DNA of 64,000 bases from Pyricularia pennisetigena (Eukaryota; Ascomycota; Sordariomycetes; Magnaporthales; Pyriculariaceae). Of this stretch, positions 47,304-58,250 are shown one piece after another. Numbering within the stretch: the first letter of the stretch is position 1; each line of letters begins with the position of its first letter. Under the pieces are notes generated by a model. That model was not told the origin of the DNA. It was given only the letters and a program-made list of their open reading frames with translations, and made no database searches. The translations under genes were made by a program, and so were the position numbers. The stretch is taken from positions 542,549 to 606,548 of the forward strand of contig NW_021940920.1 of NCBI RefSeq assembly GCF_004337985.1, written 5' to 3'.

Positions 47304-49994
47304 TCAGGCGGCGACTGTTGTGCCCCCATTGTATGCTGCTGTGGTCAACGAGGACCGGTTCTTCTTGGTCTTGGCCTTAGCTGCGGCCGCCTTCTTGGCG
47401 GCGTCCTGCTCGTCGCGGTTCTGGGAGAAATCCTTCCACTTCCTCCAGCCGTCAAAATCAATGAGCGCTTGCATGCACCCCCATTCCATGATCTTCTTCT
47501 CGAACCAGACGAAGTTAACAGGCTATAGGCATCTTGTTAGCAGAAAGCTCCATTGTGGGTGAAACTCAGCGACACATAGGTACATGTATGGTTTGTTCAT
47601 GGGGCTACTGACTTTGGTAAGGAAATCGTTACATCCCGCTGCCAACGCCTCGTGACGATCGCTCTGCAAAGAACTTGCCGTCAGGGCGACAATGATAACG
47701 GGACTCTTGAACATGTCGGTGTTGACCAGCTTGTCATCTTCGCTTGGCTCTCCGACCACCTCATCGGGCGCGCTGTCGGCCGAGGACGAAAATACGCCAA
47801 TCGAGTTGACACGCTCGAGCCTACGGATCTCCCGCGTCGCCTCGAGACCGGACATGACTGGCAGCTGAATGTCCATCAGCACGAGATGGAACCCTCCTTG
47901 GCGCCACTTGTCGACAGCCTCACGTCCATTGACGGCCGTCTGCCACCGCACTTTTAGCCTCTTGACAAACACTTCCAGTAGTCGCAGGTTGATCGGGTTG
48001 TCCTCCACTATCAGGACATTGATTGGTGGTACGCCGCCACTCAATATTCCCGGCGGTAGGTTGAGACCATCGAGTGGCTTCTTCTTTCTAGGACGAGCAG
48101 CAGGGCGCGGCGAGGCAACACGCGGCGGCGCCATAGCAGGTGGAGTGGCTACATGTGGGGCAGGCGCTTCGGCCGGCGGTGGTGTAGGCATCGGGGGAGC
48201 CGAAGGCGGAGGTCCAGGGGCCTGTTCTACTGTGGGGGCAATATGGAAAGGCATCAGCAAGGTTGATCCGGCGCTGGACAGGGTTCATGAAAAAGTGGGG
48301 GATGATGGTTCTAACATACCCAGGACGCTACCGGCGGGCATCTGAGCTGCATGGCCAGAGTTGACAAGATTGAGAATTGTAGGGGAAGAGGTGTGCTGTC
48401 GACCCAGCCGTGGTCTTTCAGGTCTGCTCGTGTAGGCGGTTGTCCGGCGAGTCCCACCGGGCGATGGTATTTGGGGTATTTGACCGGTGGTGAGCACACC
48501 GATGCTGTGAGGTTGGGCTGACGTGCCATTGGGGAGATGAGAGGTTGTTGCGACCACTGCAGGGCCAAAGTAGTCCGTCCCGGCCTCGGGAGGACGATGA
48601 ACGTCGTCTGTAGAGGCTGGCGCGAAATAGACCGACGCCAGTTGTGGTGCATGCGGCGGACCAGCTCGTGGAGATGGCCTAGGGGTCCTGCGAAGAGGAA
48701 CGTCGATTATCAAAGCATCGTCAACCGTCTGACCGCCGGGGAAGTAAGCGTCAATCGTCTTGCACATGTGCTCGTCGGGTCCCAGTTGTCGCTCCCTCTG
48801 ATTCTCGCGGGGCACTATGCGCAGAGTCAAATCCGGCGAATCGAATTGCCGACCCAGAGAGTTGGCATATTTCCGCAGGATCATATCTCGCACGTCATCC
48901 ACCATATCGTCCTCGTTTATGGTGATGAGCGTCGGCGACGCACCGGGCCGCCTAACCCACACTTTCCGCCGCCGGGTCATGTTCGGACCACTCAGAGTAT
49001 GCAACGGTCCAGCACCTAGGTTTTGAAGCTCATCCGGATTGGCAGAACCAAGAAGCGTACGAAGAAGCTGGGCGGATATTTGAGCCTGCACGCCGGCCTG
49101 TGTCGAGGACGAGGACGAGGATGAGGGGGTTGGAAATGCGGCGTTTGGTCTCCTAGCCGCAATAGGGCTGCTGTGGGTGGAACTGGGATGCGGGCGTGGT
49201 GGGTTCGTGCTCGCCGCTGAAGTCTGTGCGAAGTTTGCTGTCGCAGGTGTTCCTAGGCTGCCTGCTCGTGGGGTAGGCTCGCCGCTACCGCTGTGATCGA
49301 CGGCCTGCGATGGTGTGTGCGTGATCAAATCATCCTCATCAGTTGTCGTGTGCGGAGAATTGGTGGTGGTCGAGGAGTCCTGGGGGTACTCGTTGATGCT
49401 TGGTAGTGCCGAGGATTGTGGATCCTTGCCCATGTTGGTGTTAGCGTCTGCCAGGTTGCTGGCAACGGGTTCGCTGAACTTTGAGTTTGGTGGGTTTGCA
49501 GGTTCTGATTCGGCTGATGAGCCAGCCGAGCCTGAACTTTTTTCTTGAGTTTCCTCTCCCGCTCCCTGGCCCTCTTGAGTTTGGGTTTCGGGTTCGCTGG
49601 CCTTGGGAAGTAGGTCTTTTTTAGTGGTGGCCGCGGCGGCACTGTCTGGTGAGGTCCTCAAAGAATCGTTAGGTGTGGCGATCGCCGTGGCTGTGGTTGT
49701 TTCCGTCGCGCTAGATTTGCGGGTTGCAGCCTCGGAGATTTCTTCGGGCTCGACCTTCGAGAGGGGAGAAGACTGTCGAGCTGACTCCAACTCCGGCGTC
49801 ATGGGGACAGCTTCGCCATCGCTTTTATCCGTCTTTTTGCTGCGATTGTTGGCTATGATTTCGAACGAAGGAGGTCGCTGGCCAGTGAGTGATCGTGTTC
49901 GGTCGTTGCTCCTGGTCGACGACGCGATGGATGGAGGAGTCGAGGAGGTCCGTCTCTTGAACTTTGCCTTGAGTTTGCTAGCAAAATCTCCCAT
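47304..49994 (-). CDS. SSK1: SSK1, response regulator of the HOG stress pathway
   Basis: Three exons, 49994-48320, 48229-47613 and 47522-47304 (two 90-base introns), give 836 residues. The start is the ATG of MGDFASKLKAKFKRR. A long Ser/Thr/Pro-rich N-terminal region contains a conserved island near 320-430 (RRKVWVRRPGASPTLITINEDDMVDDVRDMI, cut here into its recognisable parts) typical of Ssk1. The receiver domain starts near 629: Glu634-Asp635 in VEDN, phospho-acceptor Asp678 in LVLMDIQLP, Thr in ALTASS, and Lys764 in DFLTKPV, the Lys-Pro being joined by splicing. The C-terminal FVWFEKKIMEWGCMQALIDFDGWRKWK is diagnostic of fungal Ssk1. In the Sln1-Ypd1-Ssk1 phosphorelay, the unphosphorylated protein activates the Ssk2-type MAPKKK upstream of Hog1. 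Confidence 0.95.
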
Positions 49995-51816
49995 AGCAGG
50001 GAGAGACAAGCCCTAAAGCCCGTGTTTCGCCTGGCGGATCTTGGGGATTTATTTCCAGTTGGTCGTTTTCGAGAAGCGATTCATTGAAGCCGTTCTCGTT
50101 GTGGCGGTGGTCGCAAGGCCTAGCTGCTTATGGCGGGTCCGTTCGGCAGCAGGCGAATAAGCCGTCGCAAGGGGAAGCTGGATTGGATTGGAATGGATTG
50201 CGATGGAAATGTCACGTCGCGACAAGACACCACCCGACACGATCCAGTGACCGACCGACTCAACCAAAGTCAAGTTGGCCTCTGTCTCAACGAGGTATGG
50301 AGGGTTTCCTAAAATGTAACCGGTAGAGGAGGCTATCGATGAAAGTGCTGACAATACTTGCAAATTACAACAAACGAATAATTAGTGGCAATGTAGCCTG
50401 GATTCCATGCGAAATGAGCACGTCGATTAAAAGTAGACTAAAATTGGCCGGATCAACTGTTCCTATCGTAACGTCTTGGGGGATTTGAATGGGTTTACTG
50501 AAAATCTTGCAGGAAATTTGCATTGATTTTAGCCTCTTTTTTGCCGAGTGTTCCCTATCGTAAAGGCCTGTTCATCATCCATTTGTCTGTAGCCCATCAG
50601 GTCCAGACGCGATGTTCACCACGGCTGTCGCCCCAGAACAGGGCCACATTACCGAGAAGAGCCTGGCCGTCTGGGCTCTTGGTTGCAGGGGTCACACCTG
50701 CGGTGGAGCTTCTGTTCCCTGGCTGAATTGCATTGTTGGGTAATGCGATGCAACCACGTTGCTGGCAGACCACTGATTCTCTGTAGCACATCATTTCATT
50801 GGATGCTGGGTGGGACAGCAAAGCAATACAAAACTCCGATCGCATCGCGATCAACAAATCCCCAAGAATTTGCAAGACAGGTATCCACGCAACCAACGCC
50901 ACAAAGGCTGTCAAAAAAAAAAAAAAAAAAAAAAAAAAAAGAAATCGTGGCGCCCGTCTGGCCTCTCAGGCTTTTTAGTTTGGGTGAGCCTAGAGTAGTC
51001 AATCCAGCCCAAGGCCTAGGTTAGGCTACGAGTACCGAGCCACAACGCTAGCTCAGGTCAGAGTCCACCCAGCTTTTTCAGGTTGGTTGTGCCTGGATTA
51101 GTTAATATAGTACAACCTGATGCAAAGTTTTTTCTTTTTTTTTTTGTCTGTTGTCTTTGTCTCCTTTGACAAGACAAGTTCGTGACAGCGATCTTCGAGA
51201 CCAAGTGTCAAGGATCAGGTGCTCTTGACACCATCATCGACCAGCTTCCAGCTTCGAGCTCACTAACCATCCCCTGTTACGAAGGAGCTATTTTATCTGG
51301 CCCAACCACTATGGAGATGTTTTGCATTCCCAAACACTCCATCTCAAAAGATGAGATACGAGACGCAATTGGCTCCATCACCCATCACAAGACTTTTTGA
51401 CAATTGGCTGAGCTTCAACGAGAGCCCATCCTCGAAGCTGACATTCGTCATCCCCATTCTGCTTTCGATTGCCTTTTTTTCCTCGCTTGGGTCCAAGTTG
51501 GAACGTATAGAGCTTTAGCTTCACTGCCTTTTTTCAAGTCATCCATCACTTTGATTTGCGTGCTATCCTGTATCCATTGAACCTTATTTCTATTCTGGAA
51601 CATCATCATTCACAAAAGGATCACACATGAGAAAAGCATAGAACTCTTGTACAAAAGAAAGTCCATTGAGCGTTGACATTAAGCCCAAAAAGGGCGAATT
51701 AAATACAGAATACCGAAGGAAAAAAGGGGGAAAAAGGAAAAGAAAGAATCATTGACCACCAACCATCATCAACCTTCATCAGCCTCATTAAACTCTCCCT
51801 ATAATCTTTCAACAAT
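49995..51816. other. Intergenic region with a 28-base A run
   Basis: About 1.8 kb upstream of SSK1 and downstream of the acid protease. Contains 28 A at 50913-50940. A frame open from about 51182 to 51402 lacks an ATG near its start and shows no family motif. No gene supported. Confidence 0.45.
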
Positions 51817-53040
51817 TTACAGCCTCTTGTTGGCCCAGCCCAGGCGGGGCGAGGCAGAGTTGTCAAAGACAACATAGGCAGCCTTGAGGGCAATATCGCC
51901 AAAGATGGACAGACCGATGCCGGTGTCGACCTGGAGACCGCCGAAGCAGGTCGAGGAGCCCTCCGAAACGGGCGAGTAGTTCATCAAGCTGCCGGGGATG
52001 GTGATGGTGTTGCTACCGACGTTGAACGAGAAGTCGGGCAGATTGGCGTTGCAGTTGAAAACGTAACCGCCCTCACTGGCAGAGTTGACGGCGCCACTGA
52101 CCTTGCTGTAGTAGGTCTTGACGACGGAGGGGGGAAGGAGGAGAAGGGTGGTGCCGGTGTCGGCAATGCCGGTCAGCTGGGTGCGGCTAGAGGTGCTGCC
52201 GACGGAGTATCCGTTGGCGGTGAAGGACCAGAAGCCCTGCGAGTTGTCGACGGGCACGTAGGCGATGGAGCCAGTGTAGCTGTTGGAGTTGGCGAAGCCA
52301 AAGTCGTAAGAGCCGGGGGCGCCGGCCTTCAGGTCAACACCGATAATGGGCTTGCTGAGGCTGCTCTTGACGTTGTCGAAAAAGGTCTTCTGCTGCCTGG
52401 GCGAGACGGTGTTGATGGAGCTGAAGGCGAGGCCGACCAGACCATCGTTGTTGGTGTCCTGGGTGAACTGGGTCGAGATCCTGGAGGCGGTCTCAACGGC
52501 CTGGGTGGGGAATTTGACGCCGCCGATGCTGACAACGTCGGTGTAGACGTTGCCAGAGGCGCCGCTACCGTCGCCGTACTGGATGCTCCAGGTCTGGCCG
52601 GATTGCTTGGAGGAGGTGCTGCTCTTGCTGGGAGTGTAGAAAGAGTGGCCGGACCGCAGGCTGGCCGACAGGTCGGAGCTGAAGACCCACAGGTCCGAAG
52701 AGCCTGTGTCGAAGTCGAGGTTCAGGGTGACGGCAGGGGTACCGATCTGCACGGGAGTGAGGTACTCGACGTCGTTCGGCTCGGGGGTGGTGACAGCGCT
52801 GCCGTCACGGCGGGTGACGGGAACTGTCGAGTTGGCCAGGGCAGCAGCGAGGGTCTCGGGAAGCGGCTTTCCATACTTGCGGAAGACCTTGGCCATGGCC
52901 CGGACACCCGACTTTGCGACAAAGTTCGGGTTGGGCTCCTGGTTCAGGGTGAGGGTGCCGACCTTGGTGTCGACGGGGATGGCGACGGCCAGAGCGGCGG
53001 CGGCCACGGCCCAGGTCAGGGTCTGAGTGAGGGAAGGCAT
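51817..53040 (-). CDS. Secreted aspartic protease (endothiapepsin/penicillopepsin type)
   Basis: Intronless, 407 residues from ATG at 53040. MPSLTQTLTWAVAAAALAVA is a signal peptide. A basic propeptide follows, with a VTRR site at 75-78 that could be the maturation point. The catalytic pair is clear: Asp111 in DFDTGSSDLWVF and Asp294 in GIADTGTTLL. The flap Tyr is in YGDGSGASG (about 155-163). Two Cys (CNANL; STC) can form the conserved disulfide. The C-terminal SIFGDIALKAAYVVFD is typical of pepsin-like (A1) enzymes. No C-terminal GPI signal, so it is probably released outside the cell. The upstream region has a TATA box and three GCCAAG hexamers, suggesting ambient-pH control. Confidence 0.95.
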   Translation of the reverse strand: MPSLTQTLTWAVAAAALAVAIPVDTKVGTLTLNQEPNPNFVAKSGVRAMAKVFRKYGKPLPETLAAALANSTVPVTRRDGSAVTTPEPNDVEYLTPVQIGTPAVTLNLDFDTGSSDLWVFSSDLSASLRSGHSFYTPSKSSTSSKQSGQTWSIQYGDGSGASGNVYTDVVSIGGVKFPTQAVETASRISTQFTQDTNNDGLVGLAFSSINTVSPRQQKTFFDNVKSSLSKPIIGVDLKAGAPGSYDFGFANSNSYTGSIAYVPVDNSQGFWSFTANGYSVGSTSSRTQLTGIADTGTTLLLLPPSVVKTYYSKVSGAVNSASEGGYVFNCNANLPDFSFNVGSNTITIPGSLMNYSPVSEGSSTCFGGLQVDTGIGLSIFGDIALKAAYVVFDNSASPRLGWANKRL

Positions 53041-53111
53041 CTTGCAGCGAGTGTAACTTGCGTGGGGGTATTGAATCGTATAGGCGAAGGAAAGTTGCAG
53101 CAGGCGGAGAT

Positions 53112-53200
53112 GCCAAGGCAATCAGATGTATGGGGTAAGGGAGAGCGGGCTGGAGAGGCTGAAGAAGAGATATCTTGGCGATGCCTAGGCGCGTGCCAAG
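53112..53200. promoter_or_regulatory. Cluster of three GCCAAG (PacC-type) hexamers upstream of the acid protease
   Basis: GCCAAG occurs at 53112-53117 and 53195-53200 on the plus strand and at 53174-53179 on the minus strand, all within 160 bases of the protease ATG. PacC, the fungal alkaline-pH factor, binds 5'-GCCARG-3'. Function is inferred from sequence only. Confidence 0.4.
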
Positions 53201-53205
53201 CCCTA

Positions 53206-53213
53206 CTTATATA
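53206..53213 (-). promoter_or_regulatory. Candidate TATA box of the acid protease gene
   Basis: TATATAAG on the minus strand, about 166 bases upstream of the protease start codon and next to the GCCAAG cluster. Typical of strongly inducible fungal genes. Confidence 0.5.
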
Positions 53214-54683
53214 CTCATCTTGCGTGGGCCTCCATGGCATCCTCTCAGGATGGACAAAGTACCCCTATACACATGGATAGGATAGATATTGACGTGGTGA
53301 ATGTTGCCATTGCTCTACGCCGAGGTCCCTCCCTCGGCTCCGCACTTCTTGAGGGCCGCAAGCTAACCGTCTTGCCATTCTCGGCCAGCTCTCGGCGAGT
53401 CGCATAAGAGGATTACAAGCATTAGTTCGGTAGAGATGGCCGGTTGAGGAAGGTGAGATATGTCAAGCAGCGACAATCAATACAAGCATCGACAAGCTCA
53501 TCCAAGCTTTTGAACTGCCGCCCGGGTAGTCAGGGATGTAGCGGGACTGAAGTGGGCCAGTTGGGTCAGGGGATGGAGGGTATGGAGGGGGGGATCTGTC
53601 CAATCTAGTCAAGGCATCGTGGCTTTACTGCCCCGTCAATGGGATGTGCCATCCAATGTTCCGAGGTGCGAGCTAGGATGAAGGTCTCGGGAGCCTACTG
53701 GATTAGGAAGGCATTTGGCCTTTTGCCAGCGGATAAGGAATATTAGCTTGATAGCTTTTTGTTCAATCAAAGCCGACGAACCCGATGCCTTGCCGTGGTT
53801 CGTTTGCGACTCGTGAAACTGCACCGAATGATGGACCTCGATTTGCAAACACTTCCATGACCACCAGCCAAGTAAGCCCAGCTAGGTAGCTACTCGGGAG
53901 CAATAGCAACGAGTCTAGACTAAGCTAAGCTTATCTAGGTAGGTCGATCGCTTGCGCTTGCTGGAGACGCCGACGCCCGCGAAAAGAAGCGCGCCCACCT
54001 GCCATGCTACATTCGCCACGGCACCTTTTTCTGCTGTCGGCGAATACTCGTGATTGCCGGCCCACTCTCATCTCACTCTTATCTCTATGCGACTCTGGCT
54101 TGGTAGGGGCAACTTGAGGCCGGTACGTATTGCAGACAACCTGCATACCGCACACTTGGGCGCAACGCCGTCTGATTTGTAATCGAGTCCTATGTAGTTG
54201 ATACTATTGAAAACTCCGAGTACACTCCGCAGAAATAGCCGCGCCGTTTCTCTCCACGTGTTTTAGTCGGCACTAGATTTTGAGCCCAAGTTTCTACGCC
54301 ATGGCGAATACAAGAGTCATGAAGGCCGTTCATTCCCATATTTACTGTAGCATTCATATGTGTAGGTAGCTATCTACATTTCTATCTGTGGACCTTTTCG
54401 GCCGCCAGTGGAGGACAGGAGAGCCGAGCCGAGCAAATGTTAACGGTGATACCGAGGCGTGGAGCTTCGGCCATGAAAAAAAAAAAAAAAAAAAGTACTA
54501 GAAAAACCTGTGCGCAGTTCGCTGATTCCGCTTCAATGTTTTCGCCATCGTGGGGCGCTTTCTTTTTTCCCGAAAGAGTAGACAACCGACGACGTAAAAG
54601 ATGGATAAATTCTTGTATTGCCTGTCTTAGTTTTATAAAGGACCTCANNCCCCCCCCCCCCCCCCCCCCCCCCCAGAATCAAC
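53214..54683. other. Intergenic region with poly-A and a poly-C/N patch
   Basis: About 1.47 kb between the protease promoter and the permease 3' end. Contains 19 A at 54476-54494 and the ambiguous poly-C patch at 54648-54674. Short ORFs at 53636-54155 have no motif. Confidence 0.45.
54648..54674. other. Two N followed by 25 C (sequence ambiguity)
   Basis: NN at 54648-54649 and an uninterrupted run of C at 54650-54674, ten bases past the stop of the permease. An unresolved homopolymer is likely. Confidence 0.9.
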
Positions 54684-56895
54684 TCACGCAATCCAGAACC
54701 AAATCTTTTGCAGCAGGTTTTTGGGCACGGGCTCCTCGTCATTTGCAGCCAGAGCCTCCATCTCCTTTACTCCACTCGTAACATCAATGTCTTCGACCTT
54801 GCGAGCCAGCGGAGTACGATGCCAGATCTTGTGCCCAAGGTACAGGACCAAAAAGATAGGGAGGGTGACATACGCCGCGACAAAGCTCTCTGTGTTCCAC
54901 TTTGAGGTTGGGAAGATGTCGAACCCGCTGGTGAGGGTGAGCAGGATGAGCATGAAGAGGGTGAAGTATGTTGCATAAGGCTGGAGCTTTGTCTTGTATG
55001 GCAGAGTGTGCAGCAGGCCCCTAAACTTGAGAGCGGCGTGAAACCGTATATATGTGATGGTAACGACGATCCATGCGATATAGCCGGAGATGGTGCAAAT
55101 CTATATATGTGTCGTAAAATGTCAGATTGCGGTTCTATGCAATGTCTTTTTTTCCGAAGAAGAAGAAAAAGAAAGGAAGAATGCCGACTTACAGCCTGGA
55201 ACCAATCAAACACTTTGGCAGAGCTGTTGGATACATTCAGGTATGACAACAGTCCAACGGACCAAGTGGCCAGTACGGCAGCGTATGGCACGCCATTCTT
55301 GCTGGTCTTCTTGAATATGGCAGGGGCCTGTCCATTCAATGCCAAGCTGTACATCACTCGCGATCCTGAGTACAGGAAGGCGTTTCCAGCAGACCAAGCG
55401 CTGGTAAGGATGGCGGCGTTGACTACATGGTTGAGACCCGAAATGCCGGCACGCTGGATTCCAATGACCCAAGGGGAAGAAGTAGCGTTTGACTTGGGGC
55501 TGAGCAGGCGTTCGTCGTTGCTCGGGACGATGACGCCAACCATCAGCGATCCGAGTCCGTAGAAGACGGCGAGACGCCAGATGAATCGGCTCGCCGCCTT
55601 GGGGATGTTTCGACGGGGTGCCATGGTCTCGCCGGCAGCGAGGGCAATCAGCTCGGGCGAGGTGATGAAGGCGAAGCCGGCGCGGATAAAGGCTGCCCAG
55701 TAGGCCAGGAAGTTGCCGGCGTCTCCTTCGACGAGATACGGCTTGATAGCGCCGGGGTCGTACCAGTATTTGAAGCCTATGCGGTCCTTGTTGGGTGCGC
55801 CACCGAGCATGATGACAAGCGAGGTGAGAATCAAGCCTATAATGCTAATGAACTTGATACTGGCAAACCAAAATTCCTGTAGAATTGTTTTAGTCACGCT
55901 GCAGCATGTGGCAGGACTGTTGATAAAAGTCAATGGCGTGTGAACTTACAGCCTCGCCAAAGATTCCCACGGCAAAGATGTTAAGCGCCAGCGTGACGAT
56001 GAGAATGATCGTAATCCAGACTGCTGTAGGAACAGGCGTATTCCAGTAATCGAGTAGGATCGCCCCCGCCACGGCCTCGGCGCCGACAAGCATAGCATAT
56101 GCATCTACAAGCGATCATGATTTATTTTTAGCGTTTTGTATGTCGGAATAGGACGTGCAAGAGTGGATGGGCAGAAACTCAAGGGCTCAAACTAACACCA
56201 ATAGTTCCAACCCGTCGCAAAGGCCAGCGAAGGCTCAACAAAGCGCTCGACAAAGTATGGGATCGAAATTCCTTTCAATGGCAAAAAGGTAGACATTTCT
56301 CCGAGAATGTTCATAATATTCTGAAGACAGATGTCAGTCAACGACGCGTGCATACGTGGGGAAAGCAAACATGTGGTAAAATGAGACGACACCAAGGGTG
56401 TGTGGATGATATGACAAGTGCCAAAATCTCTCCTATACCATATTCTCTTGCCCCAAGCGAGAAAGGCCGCATGCAGGTACTGTTCAACTTACCCAAACCA
56501 AGACCATCATGGACAAGTAACCCATAAAGAGCGGCGCGGGGCCGACAAGCTGGAGGATTCTTCCACTGCCGACGAACAAGCCCGTTCCGATTCTGTCGAG
56601 GCACGAGCGCCGTCAGCTTCCAATCTTCCGTCGCATCGCGCAGATAATGATCTCCGAGATCTTTTGCCATTGTGGAACAAAAAAAAACGTACGCTCCACC
56701 CAGTGCTATGAACTGAATATGTCTGCTCTTCAGCCCCCGTTCGAGTTGGTTGTGTTTCGCAAGCAGGTTGGGTGTGCCATCTGCGGAAACGGTCCTCGCC
56801 TGACCAATGTCGATATCTAGCGCCTGTCCATTGTCGACAGCCTTGGACTCGACATCCCCAGCATAGTGAGCCCGCGTGTCGTTGTCTTCACCCAT
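54684..56895 (-). CDS. Amino-acid permease (yeast AAT family)
   Basis: Six exons, 56895-56693, 56592-56493, 56320-56197, 56104-55950, 55876-55193 and 55100-54684, with consistent phases, give 560 residues. A hydrophilic N-terminus of about 55 residues precedes the family start KSRHIQFIALGGAIGTGLFVGSG, split between exons 1 and 2 (GGAIGTGLF is the substrate-site loop of TM1). Further signs are ATGWNYWYAYAMLVGAEA across exons 3 and 4, ITSPELIALAAGE in exon 5, GSRVMYSLALNGQAPAIF and a cytosolic end with FWIA. About 12 membrane segments are expected. It imports amino acids with protons across the plasma membrane; specificity cannot be read. Lying beside an acid protease gene, it may take up released amino acids, though no shared regulation is shown. 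A patch of 25 C starts ten bases after its stop. Confidence 0.93.
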
Positions 56896-58250
56896 GGCTG
56901 TCTGTGATATGGTCGATACTTTTGAACACGGTACTTTCTAAACGATATATAGATGTCCTGGCGCAACTCCAGACAAGAAAAAAAAAAGAAAGAAAGAAGA
57001 AAGGAAAACAGGAATGAAGAAGGAGAAGAAGAGAAATGAGCAAAACTTAGCTTTTTTCCCCGGATCCTTAAATCTGGGGAACTATCAATCTTTATCTACA
57101 ATCTACCAACCGTTGACGGGACAAGATCCAACCAGTACGTAATTTTTTACCATTTCTCCACATTCACGATGCGTCGAGATGTGCAGGACGGCCTACCCGA
57201 ATCAGGTATCGGTAAAACATTTATTTAGTATGGTGTGGACCGTGGTTGTCCCGGCTCTTGGCAGCCCTTTATTTTCTTATTTTAATTTATTGTGCCTTTG
57301 ATTCACGGTGTTCTGGGGCACCGTGCCTTCAATTCGCGGGGAAGCAGGGAGGAGAAGAGCACTAAAACTTGGCCCGAGAAGATAACCTGTTGGCATACCT
57401 TCATGCCTCGAAACAATTACTGACTCAATTGTGTCCAGTTTAATTGGAGAAAGTTATGGGGAAGGGAAAAGTATATATCTTGGCTACAGCGAAAAGCCCG
57501 GTGCTAGCCGTTGGTGATTGACGTTGGCAGGTTGGTCAAGCATCGATTAAGAGATCTACATCGCCTTGGAGGTCTTGGAAAACTTGTTGGTTGTTTGTGT
57601 AGCAGGTGGCTTTCTGGACAGTTACAATCTCTCCGCGCGGGTACTTTCGGCCCGACATCGTCGCACTGAACATGTCAACTGCTACCTTAAAACTCTAGGG
57701 TCAACTCGGACCGATTGCTCCTCGCCTGCGTTGTGGGGGTTCGAGCATGCTTCTCTTATCAGATAGATGTACAGTGTGTGCGGATGAGAGAAATCGGAAA
57801 GATAATAAAGACACAAAAAAAAACAAAAAAAAAAAAAAAGACAATTGACACGACAGTTTCTGGGCACATTCGGGGTTTGCCGATAAAGCCTTGGTGGCGT
57901 TGGAAAAAATATGCATGCATGAAGGCGATTCACAGGCAATATCCATATGCGGGTTGCGACGTCATGACGATTCCATACATCCTTCCCTTGCCTTCTCCGA
58001 CTGCGGGAAAGGAAGACAGAGTCACCTGACTTCGTGAAGCGGAGCACCAGGATCCCCACCATTTCTAACGCGACCCCAAGCCACTCTGCCCAACGCGAAG
58101 AACTCAAGTCGGCAACGAGGCCATGGCCAATAGGACGACAACGACGTGGTCCGAAGCGAGAAAATTGTCCAAACTCATGCGGGATACCACTTTTTCTCGA
58201 CGAACATCACCTTGACTAGCCCCCCACGGGGGCTGCTTGTTCGCTTCGAC
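56896..58250. other. Divergent promoter region between permease and DUF2439 genes
   Basis: About 1.35 kb. Purine-rich GAAAGAAAG strings (56980-57040) lie just upstream of the permease, and A-rich runs at 57816-57840. No supported gene. Confidence 0.45.

Noticed and set aside
51182..51402. Short plus-strand frame that looks protein-like
   Set aside because: No ATG near its start and no family motif or splice partner found.
52603..53280. 225-codon plus-strand frame over the acid protease
   Set aside because: Antisense to a clear protease and its promoter; low-complexity Gly/Val/Asp sequence.
57735..57760. GGTTCGAG string resembling a tRNA B box
   Set aside because: The consensus end is missing and no A box, acceptor stem or anticodon arm can be folded around it.
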